Part shown: piece after piece, positions 18,940-29,266 of the stretch
Numbering within the stretch: the first letter of the stretch is position 1
Layout: every line of letters begins with the position of its first letter
Assembly: GCF_024582815.1 (NCBI RefSeq)
Contig: NZ_CP102099.1
Location: 930,001 to 994,000, forward strand
From: Acinetobacter colistiniresistens
Lineage (GTDB): Bacteria > Pseudomonadota > Gammaproteobacteria > Pseudomonadales > Moraxellaceae
Direction of reading: 5' to 3'
DNA length: 64,000 bases
Made by a program: the position numbers and the translations under genes
The notes under the pieces: generated by a model
Seen by the model: only the letters and a program-made list of their open reading frames with translations
What the model was told of the DNA's origin: nothing
The model's database searches: none

Positions 18940-19058
18940 TCTACACTCTAATAAGTACTTGATGGCTCATCTTTCAATCCTAATGATTAAAGAATGTTTT
19001 CTATCATTGGGTTCAGGTATTTTAAATTTTGAATCTTTAACTAAAAGATCAAAACCTT

Positions 19059-20817
19059 TTAAGTTTTTATACTATCAATTTTTTTTGGTTGCATTATTTC
19101 ATCTAGGATTTGCTTAGGACTAAGATCTAAATTTGGTAAATGGACTTTCAACCAGATTGAGATATCAATAGCTAATCTATCTGATGGTATATATTTGTCA
19201 TCTTTAATAGCAATTATTTCCTGTCCGTTTTTAGCATGAGGGAAATTTTCAAATGTTTTATCGTTCTTTAATAAGGTTATATTAAACTTACAAGACCCTA
19301 AACGGCTAATGCGTGTTTGAGCGGGCTTTAAAATTGTTAATGCTGTATCTTGTTGAAGGGATATAACGTGTTCAGATCGCATGCGACCAATCAATTTTAA
19401 GTTACTTTTTTGATTAAATCAATAAAATCATCAAGGGAGCAACTTAATAAATGTTTTGAATTTGGATTTATGTCAATAAATTCTGTAATTTCTGTTAAAG
19501 TTTTTTGTGTAAAATTGATACTAAAGATTTAGAATTATACGGTATATAATCAGAATTTCTTAGTTGTAGAATATCTGCTTTAATAAATAATAAAGAGTTA
19601 AGCGCATGTTTCTCTTCTCTATATATTCCAGTTAAGTTACATTGCTGTGTAATATTAATCCAAATAGTATTCGTCTTGTAATCACAAAAATTCCACCAAA
19701 AGGAAAAATGGTTAATAGATTTTGTTTAAAAAATCTAAAATTTTAGTTTTACTTTTTGTTTTTCCACTAGGATATTTACAGTATGCATTAAGTAAATCAA
19801 TTTCATTTGAACTACCACCCGTGTAAAAGTGATGAGAAAGGAGGGTGCGATGAGCATTAATATCAGACTCATATGCTAACATTCTATTGTTTTTACTAAT
19901 AAAAGATTCTTCTAATTTTTTTGTAGATTCTTTTAGTGTTTCAGATTCTTCAATATTCCAAAGTAATTCTTTAATTAAAAAGTTATTTATCATATCACTA
20001 AATAAGACATGGTCATCTACAGAGTCAGTATGAATTCTCTCCATAATGGTAGCATCGAGTTTCCATAAAATCTTTGAGAACTCATTTTTAGCATTCTCTA
20101 ATACATTATCCCATGTTTTTATTAAGTTTTTAGTGTTGTTGGAGATGTCTCTTTGAGAAATTAATTGATCTGCTAATAATTTTAATTTGATAGCACCATT
20201 TTCTAAATTTTTAAGTCAGATTTTGATAATAATGTTAAGCCTGTTGAGCTAATATGTGTTTCCTCAAAGTAATCACTTAATTTGTATTGTTCAGTATTAA
20301 AGTGAGAAGAAATTAAAATTATAGGAGGTAAGTTCTCAAGTTCAGAAATGCTTTTAAGGAAATCTTTAGAGTATGTATCTTTAAGTCTTAAATCTACAAT
20401 CAAAAGAGCATAATCTTGTAAATTATCTATTTCGCTTTTAGTAGGAACATCTTCTTTAAAATTTAAATCATAATCATTTTCTGGGAATGATGATTTAATA
20501 ATAGTTTTAACTTTTAACAAAGAGTCATTATTTGAATAAATTGTTTCAAGCGAAGATGTGAAAATAGGTAGACTTTTTCTCTAAAAAAATCTTTATTGAA
20601 ATAATCATTAAATAATTTTTGAGGAGATAGCTGCGTTAGTTCGGCTAAAGATCTTAGTTGGAAGTCATCAGGATGTTTTTAATAAACTCATATAACTCAA
20701 TGGTTTCCTCTTGATCTGGATCTGTAAGATTTAAGAAAAATCCTCAGCATATTCCATATACATTTCAGGGCGCAATCCGTTAATTTCGTCATCAATAATT
20801 AATATCTTATTTTTCAC
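19059..20817 (-). pseudogene. Receiver-domain protein with long unknown C-terminal region, multiply frameshifted
   Basis: Joined over about eight single-base shifts, this is a protein of roughly 590 residues. It starts at GTG 20817 as KNKILIIDDEINGL, a receiver opening with the DD acidic pair. The phospho-acceptor Asp is in LLIVDLRLKDTYSK, a Ser in ILISSHFNTEQ and a Lys in LSKSDLKN, so all the response-regulator residues are present. No DNA-binding domain follows. Instead there are about 440 residues of unrecognised sequence with motifs such as FSFWWNFCDY and CNLTGIYREEKHAL, ending QPKKIDSIKT. Each shift sits in a run of A or T (for example 20736-20740, 20208-20212, 19501-19506). It begins 21 bp after the dual-GHKL kinase gene, giving a two-gene operon. 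Confidence 0.6.
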
Positions 20818-21482
20818 AATTTCATCTCTAAATATATATTAAAAGTTTGGTAATTCGATAATAAATGTTCTTAAACGTCCATCCTTCTCAACTTCATCAT
20901 CTAGATAAAGCTTGGAAGAGTGATATTTTGCAATTTCTGATGCAATATATAATCCAAGTCCTTTCCCTTTTTTCTTATTTGAAAAGTAAGGCTTAAAGAC
21001 ATCCTCTTTATAATGAGGATCAATACCTGGGCCATTGTCACTAATAAAAATTACACGAGCTTTACTATCAATTTCAATGTTGATTTCAGCCTGATATTCA
21101 CCTGACTTTAAACCTTGTTGCAACCAATAAACGGAATTAACTAAAAGATTTTCTAAAATTTGGGCAACTAGACCTCTAACCATGATGACTTGTACAGGTT
21201 TTAGTTCAGTCTTTCCATCAACAAATAATTTCGCAGTGATATTGTGTCTTTTAAACTTAGGTTGATAACCTTCAAGAATAGTATTTAATTGGGCTGTAAT
21301 ATTAAATTCTTCATTATCTTTCTTACTAGCTGGGCTAAGTATATCAATGCTTCTAATTCTCTTATGTGTTGCATCTATTTGTTTCTTTAATTCTTTTATT
21401 ATAAGTTCTACTTGTTTTGGTGTATTTTCTTCATTATGTAACTGTGTAAGTAAATCAGAAGTATTTTCTGTAATTCTAGATA

Positions 21483-22456
21483 ACCCGGATCCTGCTTAAG
21501 CCGATGATTCCTTAATTTGAATTGTTGGCTTATTTTGATGGGTTAATTGATATGCGCATAGCGAGGCATAAATTCCTCCAAGAAATCCATGAATACTACG
21601 TGCTTTACTCGTCACTAAATTGTATTGCCCCTTCAATAAACTGAATAATGTTTCTATCTTATTGCGTTGTCTTAGGTGATATTCATCTGATGCACAGAGT
21701 TGAATAGCCTGCATATTCTTTCGATGATAAGTAATTAAATCAATACCTTGATCTTTCAATCTGATTTTTAATTCTTGGCTGATGTAACCTCGATCCCCGT
21801 AAAGTTTTGCTTCTATACCAGCAACCAATTGCTCAACCATTTTTATGTCAGCAACATGTCCATTCGATAAAGCAGAACAGGCAATTTCACCAAATTGATT
21901 CATCGCAATATGTAATTTACAGCCATAAAACCAGCCCATTGAGCTTCTACCACGTGATGCAATTTGGACTAATGATTTATGACGCTGAATCCGTTGATTT
22001 TTACAAACTGGCAGAGTTGTTGAATCAATCCATAAATATTGTGTAGTTTGGTCTTTCATCAGCGCCACATGTAAAGCGTGTAGGGCCAATTGGTGCATAT
22101 TGATCAGATGAATCATCCTTTGATAGCAAGGCAAGTACTTAAATAAATGGCTTTTATCTTCTTTTAACCAGGTGAAAAAGGCTTTGAAATTATTGAAATG
22201 AGAGCATTTGTACCAAATGGCAATAAAGCAGATTTCTGAAATTTTGAGTTGAGCAGTTCTGATTCTTAAGGAACCACAGTTTTGTTTGAGAAACTCCCAA
22301 TAAGTTGATTCAAATTTAAGAAAAAAATCATCAATTACGCAGAATAATTCGGTACTATTGAACATCAGGACTAGAGTTGTGAGTTTGGTGTGGTAACTCA
22401 ACTGATGGCTCTAGTCCTCTTATTTTTCAAGTCAATTTCTTATCCGCGATTCGGGT
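21483..22456 (-). mobile_element. IS982-family insertion sequence
   Basis: This is a 974-bp element. Its ends are imperfect inverted repeats, ACCCGGATCCTGCTTAAGCC on the left and (complement) ACCCGAATCGCGGATAAGAA on the right. It is flanked by a 6-bp duplication TAGATA (21477-21482 and 22457-22462). Removing the element and one TAGATA restores the kinase frame through the His box. The fresh, exact duplication shows a recent insertion. Confidence 0.93.
21496..22401 (-). CDS. IS982-family transposase
   Basis: A 301-residue DDE transposase. The acidic residues fall in QYLWIDSTTLPVCKN, AKLYGDRGYISQEL and the RNKIETLFSLLKGQYNLVTSKARS region, the spacing expected for IS982. The frame is intact and nearly fills the element. 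It is oriented with the interrupted kinase gene. Confidence 0.93.
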   Translation of the reverse strand: MSYHTKLTTLVLMFNSTELFCVIDDFFLKFESTYWEFLKQNCGSLRIRTAQLKISEICFIAIWYKCSHFNNFKAFFTWLKEDKSHLFKYLPCYQRMIHLINMHQLALHALHVALMKDQTTQYLWIDSTTLPVCKNQRIQRHKSLVQIASRGRSSMGWFYGCKLHIAMNQFGEIACSALSNGHVADIKMVEQLVAGIEAKLYGDRGYISQELKIRLKDQGIDLITYHRKNMQAIQLCASDEYHLRQRNKIETLFSLLKGQYNLVTSKARSIHGFLGGIYASLCAYQLTHQNKPTIQIKESSA

Positions 22457-24229
22457 TAGATAGTTCATGAGCAATAATATCTGCCATTTGTCCTAAATTA
22501 GCTAGTTCAAGTATTTCTGTGCTTTTTTCGGATAGATTATGTATTCGTGTGTTTAGTCCACCTATAATTTCATTTTGATTTTTAATTAATTGTTGGATTT
22601 CTTCTATATCTTTATTGTCTTCGTCATTAAGTTTTTTGAGATTTTGGTTAAGTTTTTTCTGCTTTTTAATCAAAAGTCCAGATGAATTAACTTTTTATCT
22701 AGGTCAGTTTGTAGAAATATTTCTTGGACAGACTTATATGCATGAATATGTTTCAGTAAATCTTGACGTAATGTCTCACTTAATAATTTTTTAGTATTTT
22801 AAATTCATTAGATTCTGTGAGGCTTTGTCGATTAGCTGTATCTTGTAATTTAGGATTTTCAATTTTAGAAATTTCTAAAGCGCCAACTGTTTGGTATCTA
22901 TTTAAGGTATAACCTTGTCCTCTTAATGCCTGATTATCCCATTCTAACCAATCATCATTTAACCCACCTGTAAATCCAATACGGAAATTGTCTCGATATA
23001 TGCTAATCCCACCTACCCATTTATCTAATTCACTTTTTATCATGCGAAGTGTTTTATCTAAAGTTGCTGTAAGATCTTTCCTATTAAACCAATATAAAGT
23101 AACATTAAATTTCCCCAAAGATTTTAAGATAGCACTATAGTTTATATAGTCCTCATCTTTTTCCTCGCCTAATATATTAATTAATTCATGACCAAACCAA
23201 GTTCGTGTTTCAGCTGAATTATGATCTTTCCATGTTACCTTTCCTTCCAACCATGGTTTACTTACATCATTTGAACTTGGGTCAAATATGTACTCTGCCC
23301 TAAAATTGGCCTGCTCAGTTAGCCAAATTGGAATACTTGTTAGTCTTAATCTCTTATTGTTTTGATAAATATTAATAGGAAAATTTTTCTTATCTGCAGA
23401 AAATGGATTTCTTAACCTACGTATATAATCTTCTACAAATATTTGTGTCTTTTTTAAATCCCAGTGGGATAATAAATCTGTAATTATAATTTTTGTTCCA
23501 TGTTGAAAATCACATTCTATTTCATTTGCAGTAAGCTCAATATCTGTTAACGCAATATTGGGGTTGTCAAATTTATTCCAATCAAAAATTATACTATTAC
23601 CAATCTTGTCATTAGAGGTTTTTGTAATAACTTTAGCTTTATTCCCTAATTTCATCATTGAGAGTCTGCCAATACCTTTTTCTCCTAGTAGAACACGTCC
23701 ATTTTCTTCTGCCTTATTTAATTTATATGGAGTGCCTATCACTAAGAAGACTTCTTCTAATTCTTCTCTAGTCATTCCCTTGCCCGTGTCTATTATTTGA
23801 ATCGAATAGAACCTTTTTTTCAGTTTTTGGATATTTTCTATAATAAAATTTTCAAACTCTTCTTTATTATTGAACGAATTGATTTTTTCTAGAATATTAT
23901 TGATTTCTTCAATAAATGGATTGTTATAAAAATCCTCATCAATTTTTAAATCATTGGCTGTGTATTTTTGCATGTTGAGTTGAATTGAGCTAATAATCTT
24001 TTTTTATCAATATCTTGTTTGTTGAAATTTTTAGCCAAAAGGGTTTCTAAATAGTCTAGGCTCATTGGGTATTTAATTTTAATTTTGACATCTTCAGAAT
24101 GTGCATCAAAAGAATTCTTCATTAATTCGTTTAAGGCCATTTCTTCAGATGTGATAAGCTCAGCTCCAAGGTGTCTGAGAGTTCTAGCTGCTATTTTAAA
24201 AGTAATAGCCATAAAATAACCTATAATTT

Positions 24230-24281
24230 TATATATTTAAATGAAAGCATCATATCAAACATTTTAATCAAAATGTTTGAT
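24230..24281 (-). promoter_or_regulatory. Candidate promoter and palindromic operator of the kinase-receiver operon
   Basis: A perfect palindrome ATCAAACATTTT / AAAATGTTTGAT (24254-24265 and 24270-24281, 4-nt centre) lies 42 bp upstream of the kinase ATG. On the minus strand TTGATA (24258-24253) and TATATA (24235-24230), 17 bp apart, are a good -35/-10 pair, with the -35 overlapping one arm. A repressor or activator could therefore act here. It differs from the ACTGGT operators in front of the sspB-like gene, so the two modules appear separately controlled. Confidence 0.6.
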
Positions 24282-25016
24282 TACATCATCATACAAAAAA
24301 TTGAATTTAGGAACACCTTTTCTCTTTGTTTGTTTAAGATCTTAGTTGTCTGAATAAATTGAACTATTTTCTCAACCCATCAATAAAATCAGACCATTCC
24401 TGCATCATCTTTATTCGATATTCTAGATGTTGTGCATGATTGTAAGCTTGGGAAACAGCATTACCCACTCTATGAGCTAGCTGAATTTCAATTGCATCAT
24501 GCATATAACCCTGCTCATGTAAGGTCGTAGAGGCAAGCCCACGGAAGCCATGACCCGTCATTTTACCGTTATAGCCCATTGTGCGGATCACATACAAAAT
24601 TGCATTACTACTCATAGGTTTGGCTGTGCTGTGATTATAAAAAACATAGGGCTTTCTGCCTGTGAGTGGTAATAAGCTTTCTAGTAGTTCGATTGCTTGC
24701 GTAGATAATGGAACGAGATGAGGCAAAGCCATTTTCATTTTTTCGGCTGGTATACGCCATATCTTGTTCTCAAAATCGATTTCACTCCACTCCATCATTC
24801 TGTGTTCAGCAGTCCGTACAAAAGTTAGAGTCATCAACTGAAGTGCAGTCTTGATCACTGGATTGCCATGATAACGGTCCATGCGTTCAAGAAAGGGAGG
24901 AAACCCTGAAATATCCAATCGAGCCATATGCTTCACTTTACGAGGCTTTAAGGCTTCTTGAAGGTGTGAACCGTACCGGGTTTGTCGGAGACTCAATATT
25001 CTGAGAGACTATTCCG

Positions 25017-25334
25017 ATGAAAAAACCAAACTATACCCCCGAAATTAGAGAAAGAGCGGTTCAATTACTAATTGAATCTGAAAAAGATTATCCATCGAAT
25101 TGGGCAGCAGTTTCCGCAATTGCTCCTAAAATTGGCTGTACTCCTGAAACACTTCGTGTTTGGTATCAAAAATACTTAGATCAACAAAATCCCGCCAAAG
25201 TACAACAGGTATCTGACCAAGAAAAAATGAAGCAAATGGAACGTGAAATTAAAGAATTAAAACGTGCCAATGAAATTCTACGTAAAGCAGCCGCTTTTTT
25301 CGCCCAGGCGGAGCTCGACCGCCCACACAAATAA
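25017..25334 (+). CDS. IS3-family transposase OrfA
   Basis: 105 residues. The N-terminal HTH is KKPNYTPEIRERAVQLLIES and onward, with a leucine-zipper-like C-terminal stretch (EKMKQMEREIKELKRANEIL). It ends in a TAATG overlap with orfB. In IS3 elements the active transposase is usually an OrfAB fusion made by a -1 frameshift; the slippery site here was not assigned, though a GCTTTTTTC run near 25293 is a candidate. Confidence 0.95.
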   Translation: MKKPNYTPEIRERAVQLLIESEKDYPSNWAAVSAIAPKIGCTPETLRVWYQKYLDQQNPAKVQQVSDQEKMKQMEREIKELKRANEILRKAAAFFAQAELDRPHK

Positions 25335-26236
25335 TGGTGGATTTTATCCATAACAATAAGGCGTTATATGGTGTTGAAGCGATTTGTAGAATTTTACCGA
25401 TTGCAGCTTCGACCTATTATCGGGCTTTAGATTTCGTTGATAACCCAGAACATCGAGCGAAACGTGCTCTGCATGATTTACATCATGCAGAGCAAATCAA
25501 ACGTATTTGGAAAGAAAGTTCAGGTCGATATGGTGTACGTAAAGTTTGGCAAAAATTGAAACGTGAGGGTTATGTTATTGCACGTTGTACAGTTGCTCGA
25601 TTGATGCAAAAGCTAGGTATACAAGGTGTTTGGCGTGGTAAGAATAAACAAACCACCCGTAGCCGAGATGATCAAAAACGAGCAGATGATTTAGTGAAAC
25701 GGAATTTTAGTGCTGATCGACCTGACCAATTATGGGTCAGTGACTTTACGTATATTCAAACACATTCAGGCTGGGTCTATACCGCCTTTATTATTGATGT
25801 GTTCTCACGAGCAATTGTTGGATGGAAAGTATCTACACGGATGAATACAGATATGGTGCTCGATGCATTGGAGCAAGCATTGCACGATCGAGGCATGCCA
25901 AAGAATGTGATTCATCATTCCGATAGAGGTGTTCAATATCTTTCTATTCGCTATACCAATCGTTTAGATGCTGCAAATTTACGAGCATCAGTCGGTACGA
26001 CAGGTGATTCATACGATAATGCTCTGGCTGAAACGGTGAATGGCTTATACAAAACAGAGGTGATTGAATATTTAAAAGCAGATTGGCAAGGTTTAGCAGA
26101 TGTACAACTTGCGACACTAAACTGGGTAGATTGGTTCAATAAAAAGCGTGTACACAGTGCACTGGGTTATGTATCGCCTTTTGAGTTTGAAGCAATGTAC
26201 TATGATAAGATTAACCCGTTAGGTCAGGTGGCCTAA
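25334..26236 (+). CDS. IS3-family transposase OrfB
   Basis: 300 residues with the DDE integrase core: Asp in QLWVSDFTYIQT, Asp in HHSDRGVQYLS and Glu in NALAETVNGLYKTEVI. An HTH_21-like region (SSGRYGVRKVWQKLKREG) precedes it. The reading frame is intact, so this copy may be active. Confidence 0.95.
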   Translation: MVDFIHNNKALYGVEAICRILPIAASTYYRALDFVDNPEHRAKRALHDLHHAEQIKRIWKESSGRYGVRKVWQKLKREGYVIARCTVARLMQKLGIQGVWRGKNKQTTRSRDDQKRADDLVKRNFSADRPDQLWVSDFTYIQTHSGWVYTAFIIDVFSRAIVGWKVSTRMNTDMVLDALEQALHDRGMPKNVIHHSDRGVQYLSIRYTNRLDAANLRASVGTTGDSYDNALAETVNGLYKTEVIEYLKADWQGLADVQLATLNWVDWFNKKRVHSALGYVSPFEFEAMYYDKINPLGQVA

Positions 26237-26945
26237 CTTAAATAAAAAAGTCTCCGACAAACCCGGTACGGTTCAGTGAGGTGTTAGATCATTTTCAATA
26301 ATGTCTTTACGGATAGCAAAACGAAAAATTCGACTAGTTAAAGGGATTGAGGGTTTCGCCATTTCCAGCGCACCACGCTCTTCAATTTTCTTGGCGCAAG
26401 CTAATACGTCTTTACCTTTGATTTGATCAATTGGCATATTACCTAGGGCTGGGAAAAGGTCTTTTTCAAATACCGATAAATCGCGTAAATAGGTCGCTTC
26501 TTTAATCACTGCTTTACGGTCTTCCATCCATTCCATTGCAAGTGCTCTGAAAAGTGTATTTTCATCGACCTGCAATTTTTTTTGTTTCTTCGCTTCGTTT
26601 GGATTAATTCCATCTTTTAAGTTTAAGCGTGTTTCATCACGAATTCTTCTTGCTTGGGCAAGTGTGGTGTCAGGATATGAACCAATACTAAAAATATTTT
26701 CTTTGCCATTGAAGCGAAATTTCATACGCTAATGTATACCACCTGATGGCATGGCTTCCAGATATGCCTTTTTCATCAGAATATTTGGTTTTCTTTTCTA
26801 ATAATGGTTCGATCTTTCTAACCTGAGCATACTGTAAGTATTGCAGCGCTTCCCGTGGAAATTTGGGGGTATAAAAATGGGGGGAATTTATTATATCCCC
26901 AGTAAATTTAGGATTTAATAGAGTCAATTAGAAAACATAAGGCAA

Positions 26946-26979
26946 TAAAAAAAGCCTAAACCCTTTAGATTTAAGCTTT
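26946..26979 (-). terminator. Likely terminator of tRNA-Ser
   Basis: On the minus strand AAGCTTAAAT / GTTTAGGCTT, with some wobble pairs, is followed by TTTTTTTATT. It lies 34 bp past the tRNA 3' end. Confidence 0.6.
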
Positions 26980-27012
26980 CTCATTTCATGTAATCACATG
27001 AATAAAAAATTC

Positions 27013-27102
27013 TGGCGGTGAGAGAGGGATTCGAACCCTCGATACGCGCAAACGTATACACACTTTCCAGGCGTGCTCCTTCAGCCACTCGGACACCTCA
27101 CC
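27013..27102 (-). tRNA. tRNA-Ser(GGA)
   Basis: A 90-nt class II tRNA on the minus strand, starting GGTGAGGTGTCCGAG and ending in encoded CCA. The anticodon loop CTGGAAA gives GGA. The long variable arm (GTGTATACGTTTGCGCGTATC region) confirms serine. Its 3' end faces the island integrase, so it is the probable attachment site, although no second att copy was found by eye. Confidence 0.96.
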
Positions 27103-27227
27103 AAGGTGTGCGATAGTAACCAAAAAAATGCACGCTGCCAAGTTGTAGTCGAACAGATTTGCAGAAAAACTTTTTGGCTAGTGATAATATTGCGCCATAT
27201 AACGTTCTATTTTGAAGACGACATAAT

Positions 27228-29108
27228 ATGCAAAGTACTGCAAAAAAAGCCGCTTTGCCCGCGATGACGCTGGCAGCATTAGGGGTGGTATTTGGAGACA
27301 TTGGAACCAGTCCCCTCTATGCGATACGGCAATGCTTTGTCACAGGACATGTTGATATCAGCGAAGGATCGATCTTAGGTATTCTTTCCCTGATCTTCTG
27401 GTGTATGAACCTGACCATCAGTTTTAAATATGTGTCGATGATCATGCGCGCAGACAACAACGGCGAAGGCGGGATTATGTCCTTGCTTGCACTGAACCTG
27501 CGTTCTACCGTTTTTAGCAACAAAAATAAAATCTTCCTGATTGCATTGGGTTTTATCGGTGCATCGCTATTCTTTGGTGACGGGATCATTACCCCGGCCA
27601 TTTCTGTACTGTCAGCGATTGAAGGTCTGAGTCTGGTGACGCCTGCTTTAGATCGTTGGTTGGTGCCGATTGCTTTAGGCATCCTGACTGCACTGTTTAT
27701 GGTACAACGGCATGGTACCGCCACCATGGGCAAATTCTTTGGGCCAATTACCTTATTATGGTTTGCGTCCATTGGTCTGATTGGGCTATGGAGCATCATT
27801 CAAACCCCATATGTGTTGATGATGATTAACCCTTATTGGGCATTCCATTTTGTCTTTGATCAACCAACAGTTGCCTTTATCACCATGGGCGCAGTGATTC
27901 TGACCATGACTGGTGGTGAAGCACTGTATGCCGATATGGGCCATTTTGGGCGCGTGCCGATTAAACTGGCCTGGTTCTGTGTGGTTCTTCCTTGCTTATT
28001 ACTGAATTATGCAGGGCAAGGGGCATTGCTGTTACGTGATGCCAAAGCCATTGAAAACCCGTTCTATTTACTGGTTCCTGATTGGGCTTTATTCCCAATG
28101 ATCGGTTTGGCAACAGCCGCAGCCGTGATTGCATCTCAAGCGGTGATTACGGGCGTATTCTCGATGGCAAACCAAGCTATTCAGTTACGTTATTTGCCGC
28201 GCCTAACCGTACACCACACTTCAGATGTGGAACAAGGTCAGATCTATCTGCCTTTCATCAACTGGGTGCTCTTCATCTCGGTGGTGATCCTGATTTTACT
28301 GTTTGAAAGCAGTGCGGAATTGGCCAGTGCTTATGGTGTAGCCGTGACCATGACCATGCTCTGCGGTACGATTTTGATCTCGACTTTGGCTTATGGGGTT
28401 TGGCGTTGGCCAGTATGGAAAGTGGCATTATTTGCGGTGCCGTTCCTTGCAATCGATTTAGTTTTCGTTGCTTCAACCTCATTAAAAATCCTGTCAGGCG
28501 GCTGGGTGCCAATCTTGATCGGTGTGGCCGTGTTTACCATCTTGATGACATGGAAACGTGGTCGTGAAATTGTCTACAACCGCATGGAAACCAATGCCTT
28601 ACCGATTGAATTATTTATCCAGAGTATTGGGATGAGCAAAGAAACCCATTTTGTACCGGGTGAGGCGATTTTCCTGACGGGTACGCCAAACATTGTGCCG
28701 CATGCGATGTTGCATAACATCAAACACAATAAGGTGCTGCATGAGCGTAATGTGATGGTGACGGTCTATACTCAAGATATTCCGTATGTGACTGATGAAG
28801 ATCGCCTGAAAGTTGAAAAACTGGACGAGCATTTTTATCGTATCTATGTGTATTACGGTTTTAAAGATCAGCCGAATATTCCCGTTGCTTTGGCACAAGC
28901 TTATCAAGCACTGGATTTTGAGTTTGATATGATGCAAATGAGCTTCTTTATTTCACGTGACCGTATCGTGCATACCGTGGGGGATGGCATGTCGCCGTGG
29001 CGTGAAAAACTGTTTATTTCGATGCAGCGTAATACCAGCCCGGTCAGTGACTTTTATCAGATCCCGACCAACCGTGTGGTGGAACTGGGCAGTCAGATTG
29101 AAATTTAA
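27228..29108 (+). CDS. kup: Kup low-affinity potassium uptake protein
   Basis: 626 residues. The opening [20 protein letters not shown] is the Kup signature, followed by about twelve membrane helices to residue 430 and a soluble C-terminal domain (about 440-626). Kup is a proton-coupled potassium importer of the inner membrane. A strong terminator follows. Length and sequence are normal, and it is backbone DNA immediately right of the tRNA-Ser. Confidence 0.95.
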   Translation: MQSTAKKAALPAMTLAALGVVFGDIGTSPLYAIRQCFVTGHVDISEGSILGILSLIFWCMNLTISFKYVSMIMRADNNGEGGIMSLLALNLRSTVFSNKNKIFLIALGFIGASLFFGDGIITPAISVLSAIEGLSLVTPALDRWLVPIALGILTALFMVQRHGTATMGKFFGPITLLWFASIGLIGLWSIIQTPYVLMMINPYWAFHFVFDQPTVAFITMGAVILTMTGGEALYADMGHFGRVPIKLAWFCVVLPCLLLNYAGQGALLLRDAKAIENPFYLLVPDWALFPMIGLATAAAVIASQAVITGVFSMANQAIQLRYLPRLTVHHTSDVEQGQIYLPFINWVLFISVVILILLFESSAELASAYGVAVTMTMLCGTILISTLAYGVWRWPVWKVALFAVPFLAIDLVFVASTSLKILSGGWVPILIGVAVFTILMTWKRGREIVYNRMETNALPIELFIQSIGMSKETHFVPGEAIFLTGTPNIVPHAMLHNIKHNKVLHERNVMVTVYTQDIPYVTDEDRLKVEKLDEHFYRIYVYYGFKDQPNIPVALAQAYQALDFEFDMMQMSFFISRDRIVHTVGDGMSPWREKLFISMQRNTSPVSDFYQIPTNRVVELGSQIEI

Positions 29109-29120
29109 ATAAAAACAATA

Positions 29121-29147
29121 AAAAAGGCACTTTCGGGTGCCTTTTTT
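29121..29147 (+). terminator. Rho-independent terminator of kup
   Basis: GGCAC TTTCGG GTGCC with an A tract before and TTTTTT after. Confidence 0.85.
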
Positions 29148-29266
29148 ATTGTCTGTTGCCTGAGTGTACAGATTTGCGACATAAAATGTCGCTCTGGGCT
29201 GAAACTCAATGTACACAGGGCTTTTGAGTTGTTAAGCTGCGCGTTCATATTGATTTTGATGTAGTT

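Larger units (their letters stand above)
20839..24212 (-). pseudogene. Dual-GHKL histidine-kinase-like protein, frameshifted and interrupted by IS982
   Basis: After removing the IS and repairing three A/T-run shifts (near 23965-23969, 22787-22792, 22692-22696) it is an about 798-residue protein. The N-terminal Hsp90/MORC-type ATPase has an N box (NELMKNSFDAH, residues 28-38), G1 (IDTGKGMTREEL) and G2 (GEKGIGRLSMMKLG). A coiled coil (about KKLNQNLKKLNDEDNKDIEE) leads to a His box ANLGQMADIIAHELSRITEN. A second GHKL domain follows with ENLLVNSVYWL, ISDNGPGID and GKGLGLYIASEIA. This is a histidine kinase with an extra Hsp90-like ATPase and no membrane segments or usual sensor domain. The likely partner is the receiver protein just downstream. 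No defence system known to me has exactly this architecture. Confidence 0.65.
24967..26275 (+). mobile_element. Complete IS3-family insertion sequence
   Basis: A 1309-bp element with 27-bp perfect terminal inverted repeats beginning TGAACCGTACCGGGTTTGTC. It is flanked by a 3-bp duplication GTG (24964-24966 and 26276-26278), as usual for this family. It carries overlapping orfA and orfB. Its orfB end matches the truncated copy at 17575-18154, which lies in the opposite orientation. Confidence 0.96.
24364..26927 (-). pseudogene. P4-type tyrosine recombinase (island integrase), interrupted by IS3 and mutated
   Basis: The gene is read from 26927. The N-terminal DUF4102 part appears in two frames (KIEPLLEKKTKYSDEKG, then YLEAMPSGGIH followed by an in-frame TAG where Trp is expected, then RMKFRFNGKENIFSIGSYPD). 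The core domain is split at 26276 by the IS3 element; deleting it and one GTG copy rejoins NDLTPH to LQEALKPRK in frame. The catalytic Arg (VRTAEHRMMEW), HGFRG and LAHRVGNAVSQAYNHAQ with its Tyr are all present in the C-terminal part. It lies next to tRNA-Ser, the expected insertion target. As it stands it is inactive. Confidence 0.85.

Noticed and set aside
19059..24212. Detocs defence system
   Set aside because: Detocs has a sensor, a stand-alone receiver and a receiver-effector. Here there are two genes with two GHKL ATPase domains in the kinase, a different layout.
17575..26275. Inversion of the interval between the two opposed IS3 copies
   Set aside because: sspD still follows sspC in the same direction, and the complete IS3 copy has matching GTG duplications that rejoin the integrase in frame. 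No net inversion is supported.
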